From contig NZ_JAFLNE010000005.1 of the NCBI RefSeq assembly GCF_017313225.1, positions 150,191 to 214,190 of the forward strand: 64,000 nucleotides of DNA. Direction: 5' to 3'. Source of the stretch: Allomuricauda sp. CAU 1633. GTDB lineage: Bacteria > Bacteroidota > Bacteroidia > Flavobacteriales > Flavobacteriaceae. This document shows, in pieces, positions 27,160 to 38,200 of the stretch. The notes under the pieces were generated by a model that worked only from the letters and a program-made list of their open reading frames with translations, had not been told where the DNA came from and ran no database searches. The position numbers were made by a program, and so were the translations under genes. How positions within the stretch are numbered: position 1 is the stretch's first letter; every line of letters starts with the position of its first letter.

Positions 27160-28524
27160 TCAAGGGTTTTCGCCTGTGGGACTCCAAAGAACACCATCTT
27201 TAAAAACCATTTTTGTTGACAACAGATATAAAGGGTTTTCCAATGGGTTTTTCTCGAACAAAATCATATCTGCTTTTTTGCCAACTTCCAACGACCCGTA
27301 CCATTCATCCATATTCATTGACTCAGCACTATTTAGCGTAGCAATCTTTAAAACCTCCATCATGGGAATTCCCGCTCTGTTCAACAATACCATTTCACTA
27401 AGAATGGTTTTTCCAGGCTCGTAGGTGTCTGAACCAGTATTCAGCCTCACTCCATTTTTGTAAAGTTTGTAGGTTAACGCTTCTAAAACAGAATACCCCT
27501 TTCTCGCCCTTTCCAATTTTTCGGGCAACCAATCAAACCTATCTTCCTTATGAAGTTCTAAATTGAGACTACTCTCGGTCAATCCCAATGGATGCGCATA
27601 AAGGGTCAATGTAGGTGTAACTGAAGCTCGGTTTTCTTTTAATCTTTCGACCAAGGAATTTAATTTTGGGTCATTATCTCCTAAATAGTTGAATACCTCA
27701 TATTCCCTGAAGCGCCAATTGTCATTGTCATCCGGAGGTAAATTCGTGATAATTCCATTTGTGGATTCATAATACCGAATAACATCGAGGAATAGAGTCT
27801 TCACATGTTCAAAATTGTGCAGTCCTGCTGTTATTGCTGTATCAATTGATATCATGGCATTCTCAATATGGCCAACAACACCCATGTTGAGTTCATTGGC
27901 CGTTTCAATGGCTGTTTTCAACTGCTCTTTACCGATTAGACTGTACACCTTTATGTGTTTGAATCCATTCGCGCTGTAGGCTCTCACGGCAGAATCGACC
28001 TGAGCTACATTCGGTACAAAAGTGTGGTTATAAAATTGGGTGTTCAAGGAGACCAATGCCCCGCCAGTTGGGTAATAGTCCACATATTGGGAACTTGGGG
28101 CCATCCATGATTTCATCATAGGAATGTGTTCCTTCCTTCCCCCTGCAGAGCGGACGACAGTGACTCCATAGGGTAAATATTGCTCCGTCATCTTTCTACG
28201 TGCAGCTTCATATTTGCTGGAATCTGTAATGACCGTTGTATCCCCAAAAATAAAGTTCAAGTGATTGTGTACATCGACAAAGGACGGGGTTAAGAGTTTG
28301 TGTTGGGCATCCAATACATTTTTAAATCTATTGTGGGCATTCTCGGTTTTGAGTATTTTTTGAATAATACCGTCTTTAATAAAAACACTTTGACCCTCTT
28401 CAATTTGAAGGGTTTTAGGATTAAATACAGAGGCATTGGTAATGATCAATTGGTAATCTAAATTGTCTTTCGTTCCACATGACAAAAGGGTCAGGAGCAA
28501 GACAATCAATACAACACGTAACAT
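27160..28524 (-). CDS. Amidohydrolase-family lipoprotein
   Basis: 454 residues. Lipoprotein signal ending LLTLLSC (Cys16). The metal-dependent hydrolase (TIM-barrel) fold shows the HxH in FVDVHNHLNF, further ligands in VVGHIENAMISIDTAITAGLHNFEHV and the final Asp in LNTGSDTYEPG, with the small composite beta-domain at both ends (KKADMILFEKNPLENPL). It is expected to hydrolyse a cyclic amide or dipeptide outside the cytoplasm. Substrate not determinable. A terminator for this or the following gene lies at 28614-28645. Confidence 0.9.
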   Translation of the reverse strand: MLRVVLIVLLLTLLSCGTKDNLDYQLIITNASVFNPKTLQIEEGQSVFIKDGIIQKILKTENAHNRFKNVLDAQHKLLTPSFVDVHNHLNFIFGDTTVITDSSKYEAARRKMTEQYLPYGVTVVRSAGGRKEHIPMMKSWMAPSSQYVDYYPTGGALVSLNTQFYNHTFVPNVAQVDSAVRAYSANGFKHIKVYSLIGKEQLKTAIETANELNMGVVGHIENAMISIDTAITAGLHNFEHVKTLFLDVIRYYESTNGIITNLPPDDNDNWRFREYEVFNYLGDNDPKLNSLVERLKENRASVTPTLTLYAHPLGLTESSLNLELHKEDRFDWLPEKLERARKGYSVLEALTYKLYKNGVRLNTGSDTYEPGKTILSEMVLLNRAGIPMMEVLKIATLNSAESMNMDEWYGSLEVGKKADMILFEKNPLENPLYLLSTKMVFKDGVLWSPTGENP

Positions 28525-28613
28525 ATAGCGTAGTTTTTAAAACAATTGTGATAAGGACAATGTGCAAATCCAAATGTTACAGTTGAAGAACTCCTTTGAG
28601 AATAATCCATATC

Positions 28614-28645
28614 AAAAAAGCAAGCTTGTTTTGCTTGCTTTTATT
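28614..28645. terminator. Terminator-like hairpin next to a tRNA 3'-end remnant
   Basis: Perfect 10-bp stem (AAAAGCAAGC 28616-28625 with GCTTGCTTTT 28633-28642), A-run before and T-rich run after. The same stem sequence, and the same following spacer, recur at 60821-60860 before another tRNA remnant. Confidence 0.8.
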
Positions 28646-28650
28646 TATTT

Positions 28651-28680
28651 GTGACCGGGGAAGGATAAGGTCTGCTTGCT
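28651..28680 (-). repeat. Decayed tRNA 3'-end remnant C (att-like)
   Basis: Minus-strand remnant of an acceptor/T-arm end: GTGACC, GGAAGGAT and TCTGCTT are kept in the order seen in the remnants at 55475 and 60861, while the T loop and part of the stem are missing. The hairpin and the spacer in front match those before the 60861 copy. The dienelactone hydrolase stop codon touches its right end. Homology is inferred by eye. Confidence 0.5.
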
Positions 28681-29564
28681 CAACTAAGCTTTTCCTTGAA
28701 GAATTCAATGGTTCGTTTCCAGGCAAGTTCAGCCGTCTCCTTATCATACCTTGGCGTAGTTGTGTTATGAAACCCATGATTTACATCTGGGTACACAAAG
28801 GCCGAGTACTCCTTGCCATTTTCTTTTAAGGCCTTTTCATATTCTGGCCAACCGGCATTGACCCGCTCATCCAAGCCAGCGTATTGGAGCATCAATGGGG
28901 CATTGATTTTGTCAATATCCTCAGTGGGCTGCCCTCCATAAAAGGGAACCGCTGCAGCCAGTTCAGGAACTTTTACGGCCATCATATTGGAAATCCATCC
29001 TCCGAAACAAAAACCGACCACCCCAATTTTCCCACTACAGTCGTCATGAGCATTAAGATATTCAAACGCTGCTATAAAATCTTCCAGCATTTCATTACGG
29101 TCCCGTTGCCGTTGTAACGTTCTACCTTCATCATCATTACCGGGATAACCACCCAGCGGGGTAAGCGCATCTGGGGCTATGGTAATGAACCCTGCAAGGG
29201 CCGCTCTTCTAGCCGTATCTTCAATATAAGGATTTAGTCCCCTATTCTCATGTACCACAACAATACCTCCCAATTTTCCTTTGGCATCCTTAGGTTTTGA
29301 CAATAAAGCTTTGATTTCCCCTCCCCCTTTTGGGGAGTTATAGGTGATAAACTTGGATTCTAAATTAGGGTCATTTTTGTCCACCAACATGGTGTCAACA
29401 TAATTGGGCATCAAAAAGCTCATCAGTGAAGCCACAGTGATTCCCCCTACCGCATACAAGCCCAGCTTTTCAATAAATTCCCGTCGTTGTATTTTGTTAT
29501 GGGCGTAGTCGTCATACAGGTCGAAAACTTCTTGTTTGATGTCTTCTTTTTTTAATTTTTCCAT
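28680..29564 (-). CDS. Dienelactone hydrolase family protein (alpha/beta hydrolase)
   Basis: 294 residues. A short N-terminal part (about 60 residues) holds RREFIEKLG and a hydrophobic segment, an atypical Tat- or membrane-type leader, then the DLH domain (about 85-292). Catalytic Cys186 lies in VGFCFGGW, the Asp is in YAGLDERV and the His in VNHGFHN. Members hydrolyse cyclic enol-lactones or related esters. It is a single gene; its 3' end abuts the tRNA remnant at 28651 and is the first gene inside the region between the tRNA remnants. Confidence 0.92.
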   Translation of the reverse strand: MEKLKKEDIKQEVFDLYDDYAHNKIQRREFIEKLGLYAVGGITVASLMSFLMPNYVDTMLVDKNDPNLESKFITYNSPKGGGEIKALLSKPKDAKGKLGGIVVVHENRGLNPYIEDTARRAALAGFITIAPDALTPLGGYPGNDDEGRTLQRQRDRNEMLEDFIAAFEYLNAHDDCSGKIGVVGFCFGGWISNMMAVKVPELAAAVPFYGGQPTEDIDKINAPLMLQYAGLDERVNAGWPEYEKALKENGKEYSAFVYPDVNHGFHNTTTPRYDKETAELAWKRTIEFFKEKLS

Positions 29565-29951
29565 GATCGTGTTGTTTGTATTAGTTAATTCGGGGAAATT
29601 CTAGTAACAGCATTTTAAAATACTCATTTTTAATTAATTACTAAAACATAGAATAACCTGGAATGTCACCTTAAGATAAACCAAAATCAATCAAACACTA
29701 TTGGTTTTCTGTGAACAACTGACTTATTGTCCTGAACAACTTGTTCCAAGTATCACTCGCCATAATCTGTTAGCCTTTACTACAAAGAACCTAGACATTG
29801 GTTGAAACAATGAATTTTGGCATACATAGGACATACTTATCGAGAATTGGATGAATATGTAATTTACCCATTGATGGTTTTGGCGACTAAAAAGAAACTC
29901 GTACCTGGTTTATTTTGCTCCTAACTATAAACTGACCTTTTCTAAAGAATA
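29565..29951. other. Intergenic region, nothing recognised
   Basis: 387 bases between the dienelactone hydrolase start and the 3' end of the clan-A hydrolase gene. It is AT-rich; I see no gene, RNA gene, repeat or clear terminator. The promoter of the hydrolase gene to the left (read on the minus strand) must lie in the part nearest 29565. Confidence 0.5.
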
Positions 29952-31901
29952 TCATTCGTTCCATAAATCTGGAATGAGGCCATAGCCACATGGATTCAAC
30001 GGTAATTGATCATAGGCCTTTAATTCTTGGGAATGCACTCCGTATAATCTTTTGGCCGTTTCTTTTATGGCACTTACCATGTGTTTATATGGGCGGTCGG
30101 TCACATCGACCAAGCCACAATTGTAGTTCTCGCCGTCGTAACCCCGACCTGTAACATCTTGATCGGACCATTGAAAGTAACCAACCCCAATTAATCCTGG
30201 ATGTTTAAAGGCTTGCTCCGTGTAAAGTCTATAGGCAACACCACGCTCTTCTTGGTTTTCAACTTGAACAAGTGCCTGGGCCATTCCTCTATCTACCGTT
30301 CCGGCGTGGTATTCTCCAATTACCATGGGTAAGTCTGCAATTTCCAGTATTCTATTCATATCCTCTTCCGGAGGTACAAGTTCGTAGCAGTTAAAACTGA
30401 AAACATCGAATATGTCCTTACAAATTTCCAAAATTCCATCTTCAGGAATTTTTCCAAATCGGATACCCAAAGTAATGTGATTGGGGTCATTTTGTTTTAC
30501 AGCAGCTTCCACGGTTTGGAGAAATGTTTCAAAGGTTTCGTATATAAAAGCCTTTCTTATTTCTGGGGTGTCGCCATTGACCAAGTACTGTTGAAGCGCT
30601 TTTTTCATCGGTTTATCATCCTGCTCGGCTAATATTAGGTCACAAAGTCTCGATTCTTGACCTAACCAGGATGGTTCGTTGCCCGTAAAATATCCTATAA
30701 GCCAAGGGTTCTCCCGATAGGGTGTAACGGTCTCCTTGACCACATTTCCAATTTTGTCCTTGAAGTCATCGGCGTATACATCTGCAAGTCCCATTACCCC
30801 CTCACCTATGCCAAGCCCATAAAGTTGGAGCATGAAGGGTTTTTTGTTCATATTGATAATATCCCTACTGGACCAGTTTGCAATGGTATTTATGCCCCAA
30901 TTGGACATTCTGTCAATAATCATCTCATTTGATTTGGAGACGTAATCTTCCCCAAATCGGCGATATAGATTCCAAGTGCCGAAAGAGACCGAATTTGGGT
31001 TATCAGGATTTAATCCCATTCCTTCTGGCGGGGCTTCTTTCATAAAATTTGAACGTTGATCCAATCGATTCACATCTCCACCATTTCCGGGAGAAATACA
31101 ATCTACACCCAAGGATAGGAATTGATGGCCGTCAGGATCCACAAACCACCACTTACCATCAACTTTTTGGGTTCTGAAATAGCCCGTGGCTTCCAATTGG
31201 GTATTTAGATATCCCCCATATTTGGAGTAATTGAAGTTTTCTGGCTTTTTCAGCATTTCCTCTTCTGACTCCCAATCGGACTTGAGTTGGTCCAAAGACT
31301 TAATCTTATCCTCAAAATCCACGAGGTTGGATTGCCCAAACTCATCCACCACAGGGGTTTCGCCCAAATATTCATCCCCTGGGTCATCTACATGTAAACT
31401 GATTGAACGCAACTCAATGCTCGGATTGTCAATGGGAACATGCATTCGAAAACCTATGGAATCAACACCTTTGAGTGGTCCTCGTTCTCCACCAAGATTA
31501 AACCATCCCGAATAACGGGGTTGGTTCATGGTGCCTGCAATATCAGTGGCGGCATTGGGTAAATCGGTATAAAACCGTAAAGGCACAGCCAATTTGATCC
31601 ATCCCTTTGGGACGTAGCTCATTACCCGTATTTCATTATAACCTTCTTCTGTAGTAAAGCCTACCTGAAAACGTTGTGAGGTGGTAGACATCATTTCAAG
31701 AAGAACGAAATTGTATTCGCTCCAATCTGTGGGTAATCCCGGACTAACGTCTTTGATTGCAAATTTCCGTCCAGCAACTTTTTTGGTACTATCGAATTCA
31801 ACGGTAAACGTCTTTTCGGCCGATGAGGTACAAGCCAGACCCAATAGACAAAGCACAATAACAACTCCTGAAAGGAGAGGGTTTTTGACAGTTTGATGCA
31901 T
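29952..31901 (-). CDS. Clan-A glycoside hydrolase lipoprotein, GH50 (beta-agarase)-like
   Basis: 649 residues. Lipoprotein signal ending CLLGLAC (Cys24). An N-terminal beta-sandwich (about 30-200) precedes a TIM-barrel catalytic domain that opens with WWFVDPDGHQFLSLGVDC. The likely acid/base Glu409 is in GYFTGNEPSW and the nucleophile Glu530 in VIGEYHAG. The combination resembles GH50-type agarases and related clan-A enzymes. It should cleave a polysaccharide or oligosaccharide at the cell surface. Last gene of the minus-strand polysaccharide locus and 10 bases after the DUF5107 gene. The exact family needs a profile search. Confidence 0.75.
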   Translation of the reverse strand: MHQTVKNPLLSGVVIVLCLLGLACTSSAEKTFTVEFDSTKKVAGRKFAIKDVSPGLPTDWSEYNFVLLEMMSTTSQRFQVGFTTEEGYNEIRVMSYVPKGWIKLAVPLRFYTDLPNAATDIAGTMNQPRYSGWFNLGGERGPLKGVDSIGFRMHVPIDNPSIELRSISLHVDDPGDEYLGETPVVDEFGQSNLVDFEDKIKSLDQLKSDWESEEEMLKKPENFNYSKYGGYLNTQLEATGYFRTQKVDGKWWFVDPDGHQFLSLGVDCISPGNGGDVNRLDQRSNFMKEAPPEGMGLNPDNPNSVSFGTWNLYRRFGEDYVSKSNEMIIDRMSNWGINTIANWSSRDIINMNKKPFMLQLYGLGIGEGVMGLADVYADDFKDKIGNVVKETVTPYRENPWLIGYFTGNEPSWLGQESRLCDLILAEQDDKPMKKALQQYLVNGDTPEIRKAFIYETFETFLQTVEAAVKQNDPNHITLGIRFGKIPEDGILEICKDIFDVFSFNCYELVPPEEDMNRILEIADLPMVIGEYHAGTVDRGMAQALVQVENQEERGVAYRLYTEQAFKHPGLIGVGYFQWSDQDVTGRGYDGENYNCGLVDVTDRPYKHMVSAIKETAKRLYGVHSQELKAYDQLPLNPCGYGLIPDLWNE

Positions 31902-31911
31902 GGTTTTGATT

Positions 31912-34900
31912 TTAATTGTTCAGTTCTTGTAATTCAGTGCTCGCCCATAAATTGCTTACCGAAAGCGCTATGGCCTTCTGCAGGTTTTCTTTGGCCTTTG
32001 ATGATTGGCCCAAGCCCTTATAACCTAATCCCTTTAAGGTATATGCCCTGGATTCTCTAACGGTTGCACTTTCCCTTCCTCCGAAAATCGCAAAGAAATT
32101 ACCCGTTGTTCTATCGTTGGTCAATAGTTTATCACCTTCCTCGATCAATTCTTCAAAAACCTTGTTAGCTTGGGTTTTTTCATTTTGTTTTAGATGAGCC
32201 AACCCTTTATAATAGTTCATGACCCCTACTCTACGGCTTGTTTCGGCATTGGTGGCTTGTTTATAAAATTCTTTAGCTTTTTTCGACTTGTTTAATGCAT
32301 CATAAGCCTTGCCGATAAAATAGTTTACTTGAATATTTCTATTTCCAAACCGTGCGCTGCCCGCTTCTTCATCAGGCACTTGTGCCAACAAGAAATGTTC
32401 AAGTGCTTTTTGCGGGTTATTTTCCGTCATGTATTTTAATCCCAAGGATAGTTGTGCATCAATAATCACCTCACGGACTCTTGAATTTCCCTCACGATAA
32501 CTAAATACCTTGTTCTTTAGAAGATCTACAGCCTTATCTGATTTTCCAGCTAAGGTTAACACGGTAATTTGTCGAACGAAAGCATCGTCACGATTACTGA
32601 CCACATCTGCATTTCCATCAAATATTTTTAGTCTTGTCTCAATAGGACTATTGTTCAATTCATAAAGATTGTCCAATTCCGCATAAAGGATGGCATCATC
32701 CTTATTGAGCGATAGCGCTTTTTCATAATAAGGGATAGCTTTTTGAGGGTCGTTGTAATGCCTATAGTAGCCCCACCCCAAGTTTCGTTGTGCCATGGCC
32801 AGACCTGGTTCATTGCTTATTGCCTTTCCCCAATATTCAATGGCCTTTTCAGGTTGCTTGTCATATAGAATATTACCGAGGTAATAATTAGCTTTCCCAT
32901 CTTTGTTGTTATAGGACAAAGCGGTATGAAGTACCTCGATGGTTTCTAGACGGTAGGGAAAACAGTAGTCGGTGGGGAGATTCTGGGCTTTTTGGAACTG
33001 TTGTTTGGCTTCATCTTTATTTCCGCGCACACTTTGAATATATCCAAGGTAATATTCAATGATGGGATCCATACCTTGGTAACGAGTCAATACATTTTCA
33101 GCCTCGGTCAGCATACCTTCATTGAGATAGCCAACGGCCAATTCTAGATAGTTTTGATTGAACCCCCTCATTTTTTCAGTGACTGAAGCCAATGCTTTTT
33201 TCGCTTCCGCTTCATGTCCTGAGTCTTTTCCAATCAGGTAAAACTCGTTGGCAACCCTAAAATTGAGAGGATCTTGGTCCGCCACGGCCAAGAGTGTGGC
33301 CCGAGCGCCATCAAAGTCGCCCAATCTTCTTTGAATACTTGCCTTTAGCCCAATGCCTCGCGTATTTTTTGTGTTTGAGGATAGCGATTCATTAATTTGT
33401 TGAAGTGCCTTTTCAAAATCACCTTTGATGCAAGAAATCTGAGCCAATTCAAAATAGGCTGCAGAATAATAGGCATTATCCCATGTTGCACGGTACAGTG
33501 TATCTATGGCCTCGTCATACAATTTCAAGGCCTTAAGTGTTATTCCTTGAAGATATAGTGCCTCACCGTTTTTAGGCCTAGTGTAATCCGTGGTTATTTT
33601 TTTGATTGCAGTGGAAAAATACTTTCGCGCCGCTTTAAAATCCCCATTTTTTAGGTTTTGATTACCCAACGCTATGTTGGTGCGACTATTTGTAGGGTCG
33701 CGCCTGAGAACCTCTTGGTAATAATCATTAGGGTTTTTATAAAACTGCTCCAATCTACTACCTGTAATGTATAGTTCTTCCACCGTCTCCATCTCTTCGG
33801 GAAGCGGAGGCCTTTTGACTTCTTCGGGCAAATCTTCAGATTTTTTACGCTCCAAGGGTTTGTAGGATATGATGGTTTCCCCAGTCTCCACATTGATCAT
33901 TTCGGTATATAAGTCGGTAACATCAAAATTGCCTTTTACATTGATCAATTGTGTAAAGGCGTTTTTGGGAGAAATCTGCATGTCTTTCTGAAAAACAATG
34001 TTCTCCCCATTTTTGAGAATGATTCGCGCATTGTCCAATTTCTGTGTAACATGATATCCTAGAAAAACACGGTTTCCGTCACGCTTTTCAAGGTTGACGG
34101 CAGTGTTTAGGTTGGCGTTTTTAAAACCTCCAATGTCCTTTACGGGATACCAGTACTGTTTCCATCTTTTTACTTCATAAGGTTTGATCCAGGTATAGTC
34201 CGGCTGGTTATCGGAATAAGCCCCGACCATAATTTCCACATAAGGCCCGCTCGTATCGGTCAGTCGCGCCTCAGTGGCTTGACCTACCGGTCCTGAACCC
34301 CATTCCCAGACTTTGGCGCCTTTAACAATGTTGTGATCCCCGATATGTACCGTACCGCTATTTGAACCGTGATCGTAACCTCCCATAAAATCCTCCTTCA
34401 AATCCCATGCGAAAAAGGAAGCAGACCCCCTAACATTTTTCCAATAACTGATATCTACCCCTTCGGAAAAGTCCTGTCCCACATAATTTTCCGTTGAAAA
34501 AGGCCATTGTGTAAAATCATTTTTTGAATGAAAGGTTGCAAATTCCACACTGGGTGGAAAAATGGTCTGGAAATTCTCATTCGTATGTGCAGCGACATTG
34601 GCCCAGTATAAAAATGTATTGGTATATGGGGTGGGGTTGTAGATGGATACCTCTGCCTCAAAATATGATCTGTCCGGTTTTACGGTAACACCTATGGTCC
34701 ATCGCATTCGATGACGTGGTTCTGTTTCCCCAATAAATATGGTCTTACTACCATCCTCATTTTCCGCAATACTGTAATCCATGGGCAACATGGTCGATGG
34801 TCGATGGTGATGGAATACGCACCATTCTATTCCGCCGGATACCCAGGCACCCGTCATACCAATGTTTGAGGGCTTGACCTCATTATTTTTATAGATAAAA

Positions 34901-35238
34901 TTGTAACCGTTCGATTTATCGGTTGCATAGTATAGTTTTCCACCAATCTCTGGCGTAATGCCCAATTTAATATAATCGTTTTCCAAGGTCAACATTTTCC
35001 ATTCATGGGTTTCCATGGTGTTGGAGATAACATCATTCAATGCATAGGGATAAATGACCTTTCTGGCTCCCTGATAGTTCTCTCCACCGTAGAAAATAGG
35101 GGCCTTTTCAGCGGGAAGGACCTTATAGGTGGGGAGAGCCAACATCTCTTCTGTCACTTTGACCTTATCTTGGGCGAGTGACGAAAACGTCACTCCAAAA
35201 ACGGTTCCTACTATTGCTAAGATTTTAAATGTTTGCAC
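31912..35238 (-). CDS. DUF5107 domain protein with long TPR array
   Basis: 1108 residues with a signal peptide (AIVGTVFGVTFSSLAQ). Residues about 30-410 form the DUF5107 domain, with a mutarotase-like beta fold: MLTLENDYIKLGITPEIGGKLYYATD, GGIEWCVFHHHRPSTMLPMDY and RHRMRWTIGVTVKPD. From about residue 510 to the end there are more than ten TPR-like repeats (for example GNQNLKNGDFKAARKYFSTAIK, NYYLGNILYDKQPEKAIEYW). The domain pairing is common in Bacteroidota polysaccharide loci. Activity is not established; carbohydrate recognition plus protein interaction is a reasonable inference. Confidence 0.85.
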   Translation of the reverse strand: MQTFKILAIVGTVFGVTFSSLAQDKVKVTEEMLALPTYKVLPAEKAPIFYGGENYQGARKVIYPYALNDVISNTMETHEWKMLTLENDYIKLGITPEIGGKLYYATDKSNGYNFIYKNNEVKPSNIGMTGAWVSGGIEWCVFHHHRPSTMLPMDYSIAENEDGSKTIFIGETEPRHRMRWTIGVTVKPDRSYFEAEVSIYNPTPYTNTFLYWANVAAHTNENFQTIFPPSVEFATFHSKNDFTQWPFSTENYVGQDFSEGVDISYWKNVRGSASFFAWDLKEDFMGGYDHGSNSGTVHIGDHNIVKGAKVWEWGSGPVGQATEARLTDTSGPYVEIMVGAYSDNQPDYTWIKPYEVKRWKQYWYPVKDIGGFKNANLNTAVNLEKRDGNRVFLGYHVTQKLDNARIILKNGENIVFQKDMQISPKNAFTQLINVKGNFDVTDLYTEMINVETGETIISYKPLERKKSEDLPEEVKRPPLPEEMETVEELYITGSRLEQFYKNPNDYYQEVLRRDPTNSRTNIALGNQNLKNGDFKAARKYFSTAIKKITTDYTRPKNGEALYLQGITLKALKLYDEAIDTLYRATWDNAYYSAAYFELAQISCIKGDFEKALQQINESLSSNTKNTRGIGLKASIQRRLGDFDGARATLLAVADQDPLNFRVANEFYLIGKDSGHEAEAKKALASVTEKMRGFNQNYLELAVGYLNEGMLTEAENVLTRYQGMDPIIEYYLGYIQSVRGNKDEAKQQFQKAQNLPTDYCFPYRLETIEVLHTALSYNNKDGKANYYLGNILYDKQPEKAIEYWGKAISNEPGLAMAQRNLGWGYYRHYNDPQKAIPYYEKALSLNKDDAILYAELDNLYELNNSPIETRLKIFDGNADVVSNRDDAFVRQITVLTLAGKSDKAVDLLKNKVFSYREGNSRVREVIIDAQLSLGLKYMTENNPQKALEHFLLAQVPDEEAGSARFGNRNIQVNYFIGKAYDALNKSKKAKEFYKQATNAETSRRVGVMNYYKGLAHLKQNEKTQANKVFEELIEEGDKLLTNDRTTGNFFAIFGGRESATVRESRAYTLKGLGYKGLGQSSKAKENLQKAIALSVSNLWASTELQELNN

Positions 35239-35267
35239 TTGTTTTGGTTTTAAATGATTTTGACCTA

Positions 35268-38200
35268 CTACTTATAATGGTGTATAGAAATGGGGCCGTC
35301 ATTGATGGCTACAATTAAACAGTGTTGTCCTCCAATATTGATTTTTCCCACTTTTTTGGCATCACCTCTGATAAAAAGACCACTGGTTGATGGTTTTATG
35401 GCGGTCATGTTTTCCAGACCTCCATCAAAGGTTATAAAGCATCCATAACTGGCATCGTTTCGTGTTGTTTCTATTTCTGAGGTATATAGATTGCCGGCCA
35501 GCACAAGATCTTGGGAGCCATTTCCATCGAAATCATCAATAAGAATATCGTTGATCGAGGATATTTGGGCATAGCTCGGGAGTTTTATTTTACTGAAGTG
35601 ACCATTGTCGTTTCGTAGAACCATCGAAGAAAAAGTAGATGCCTTCATCTCCAACGCATCGGAAAGTCCCATGTCTGAATATATGGTATTGATATCGGCC
35701 TGCGCAAAACTGTTATAGTCCTTGAATTTCTTTTTTAATTCCGGAATTTGTTCGGAGGAACATTGTTTTCCGCGAACCGGATAGTAATTTCCGTCCTGGG
35801 GATAGCTCAATACGATATCGGTACTTCCAGACGCATTGAAATCTTTTGCAAAAATTTTAAATGGATTTTCCTCGGTTGCCTGGTACTTGTAATTTTCTCC
35901 CAAGTTTCCTAAAACAAAATCAGTATCCCCGTCTCCATCCAAATCGGCCTGTTCTATTGAAAACCACCATCCGGTCATTTCGCTTAGGCCCAAATCTTGG
36001 TTGTCCGCTCTTTCAAAGGTTCCATTATCGCCTTGCAGTAGCACCCAGGGTTCCATCCATTCGCCAACAAGCATAAGGTCAGCTCTACCATCTGAATTTA
36101 TATCGGCCCAAGCAGCATCAGTAACCATTGCAGCGTTCATCAATTCTGGAGCAATGTCTTGGGTTACATCTTCAAAACGTCCATTTCTGTTTTCATAGAT
36201 AAAACTGCCTTCTGAAAAAGGGTAATTATGTGGAAGCATTCGGGTGCCTACGAATAGATCTAGGTCTCCATCACCATCGTAATCGAAAGATGTAACAACA
36301 CTGCCACTTCGGGGACTTTTCGGAAGTTTATCCGATCCATCGGAAAATCCACCTTCCCCATTATTAATGTACAATCTGTCATTGTAGTTGGAATGGCCAG
36401 GCTCAAATTCATTGCCTCCAGAAACTATGTAGAGGTCTAAATCACCGTCCCTGTCAAAATCAATGGAAAGCGCATCGATATCTTCTGACATTTTATAGGT
36501 TTCGAAGAGTTCGCTTTCCTGTTTTTCAAAGCTCCCTTGCCCATTTTGAAGAAATAGCGCGGCAAGTTCTCCTGAACTCCCCCCCAAAAAAACATCGTCT
36601 TGGCCATCCCCATTAAAATCGGCAATGGTCATGGCCGGGCCAAACTGCGACATTTTGTGGGGCAGGAGCACTTGAACTGAAAAATCATCGAAATCATTTT
36701 CCTTGTGGGAGAAGTCCAACACTTGCAGTGGTTCTTCAACTTGTTGGAAAAGCTTTGGTACGCTGTTGGCAAGGGCGGCATTGGGTTTGGTAGTGGCACT
36801 TTCCTTGTTCAGTATCAACGTTTGGTTGGCCTGCACATTGGTTTGGTTCGTAATTTCACCATCGGGCCAAACTATTTGTAGGGAATCAATGGTTTTGTCT
36901 TTTCCCAATCCAAAGTGTAAAATATTTGAAACTGTTGACTGAAATCCCCTTACAGGCATTTGGTCTACAGTTTGCATACCGTTTTTGGTGAAAATTTTTA
37001 TTCTGCTGCCAATGGCACTTGGGTTTGTTGGACCTCCTTGAAGTTTGATCTTTACATAATTGTTGTTTTCGTTGTCAGAAGCGGTATTCTCATAAATAAA
37101 AGCCGTTTGGTCGATGTTGTTTATCACCACATCAAGATCACCATCATTGTCCAGGTCCCCGTATGACATGCCATTGGAAAAGCTGGGTTGCCCTATTCCG
37201 GAAGAACTGGATATGTCTTCAAAGCTTAGATCCCCCTTGTTTTTATAGAGATAATTGGGAATGGCTTGTGAGGGTATTTTTTGGGATTCTTCCAAAACCC
37301 TTTTTGGAGTGGTAAAAGCCAATCCTCTATTTAGGTTGTTAAAAAAGTCACGATTATTGATGTCCCGGCGGGTACCGTTGGTGACAAAAATGTCTTTTTT
37401 GGCATCATTGTCCACATCAAGGGCAAGAATGGACCAACTCCAATCCGTTGATGAAATACCGGTCATTTGCGAAATGTCGCTAAAGCGTGGGATACCATCC
37501 ACTATACCTGAATTCAATTGCATGACATTGTGCATGTATTGATAGTGCAGGCCATTGTCCACTTGTGCCCAAAAAAGAGGTATGTTCATGCTGGCCATAT
37601 TGGCTTTGGACCTATAATTGTCTTGGGGATTCATGTCCAATTGCAAAAAGTCCATTAAACCATCCCCATCCAAATCAACAATATCTGAACCCATACTGTA
37701 CATAGCGGTATGGTTGGTTGCTTGGGCAGAAACTTCCCTGAACGTTTTATCCCCATTGTTCAAGTACAAATAATCAGGGGATCCAAAATCATTGCATAGA
37801 TAGATATCCTGAAAACCATCATTGTTAAAATCGGTTATGCTGGAACTAATGGTTAGCCCAAAGTTTGAGAGTCCGGATTCTTTGGTTTTGTCAATGAATT
37901 TGCCATCAATGTTTTCATAAAAATGATCGGAATCAAAATCATTGATGTTATCCATTTTATGTCTGTAATATTCTGGGGGTGACTTAAATTGTGTTGGAGA
38001 ATAATTGATGACCAAAAGATCTAGGTCACCATCAATATCATAATCAAAAAAAGTGCCTTGGTAACTATAACTACCATCTGCAATACCATAGTCTTCCGCA
38101 GCTTCTGTAAAGGTTAGATCACCATTGTTGATGTACAACTCGTTTTCACGGGGCCCATCAAGACCTGCAACGGAAAGGTAGATGTCCAACCAGCCATCCG

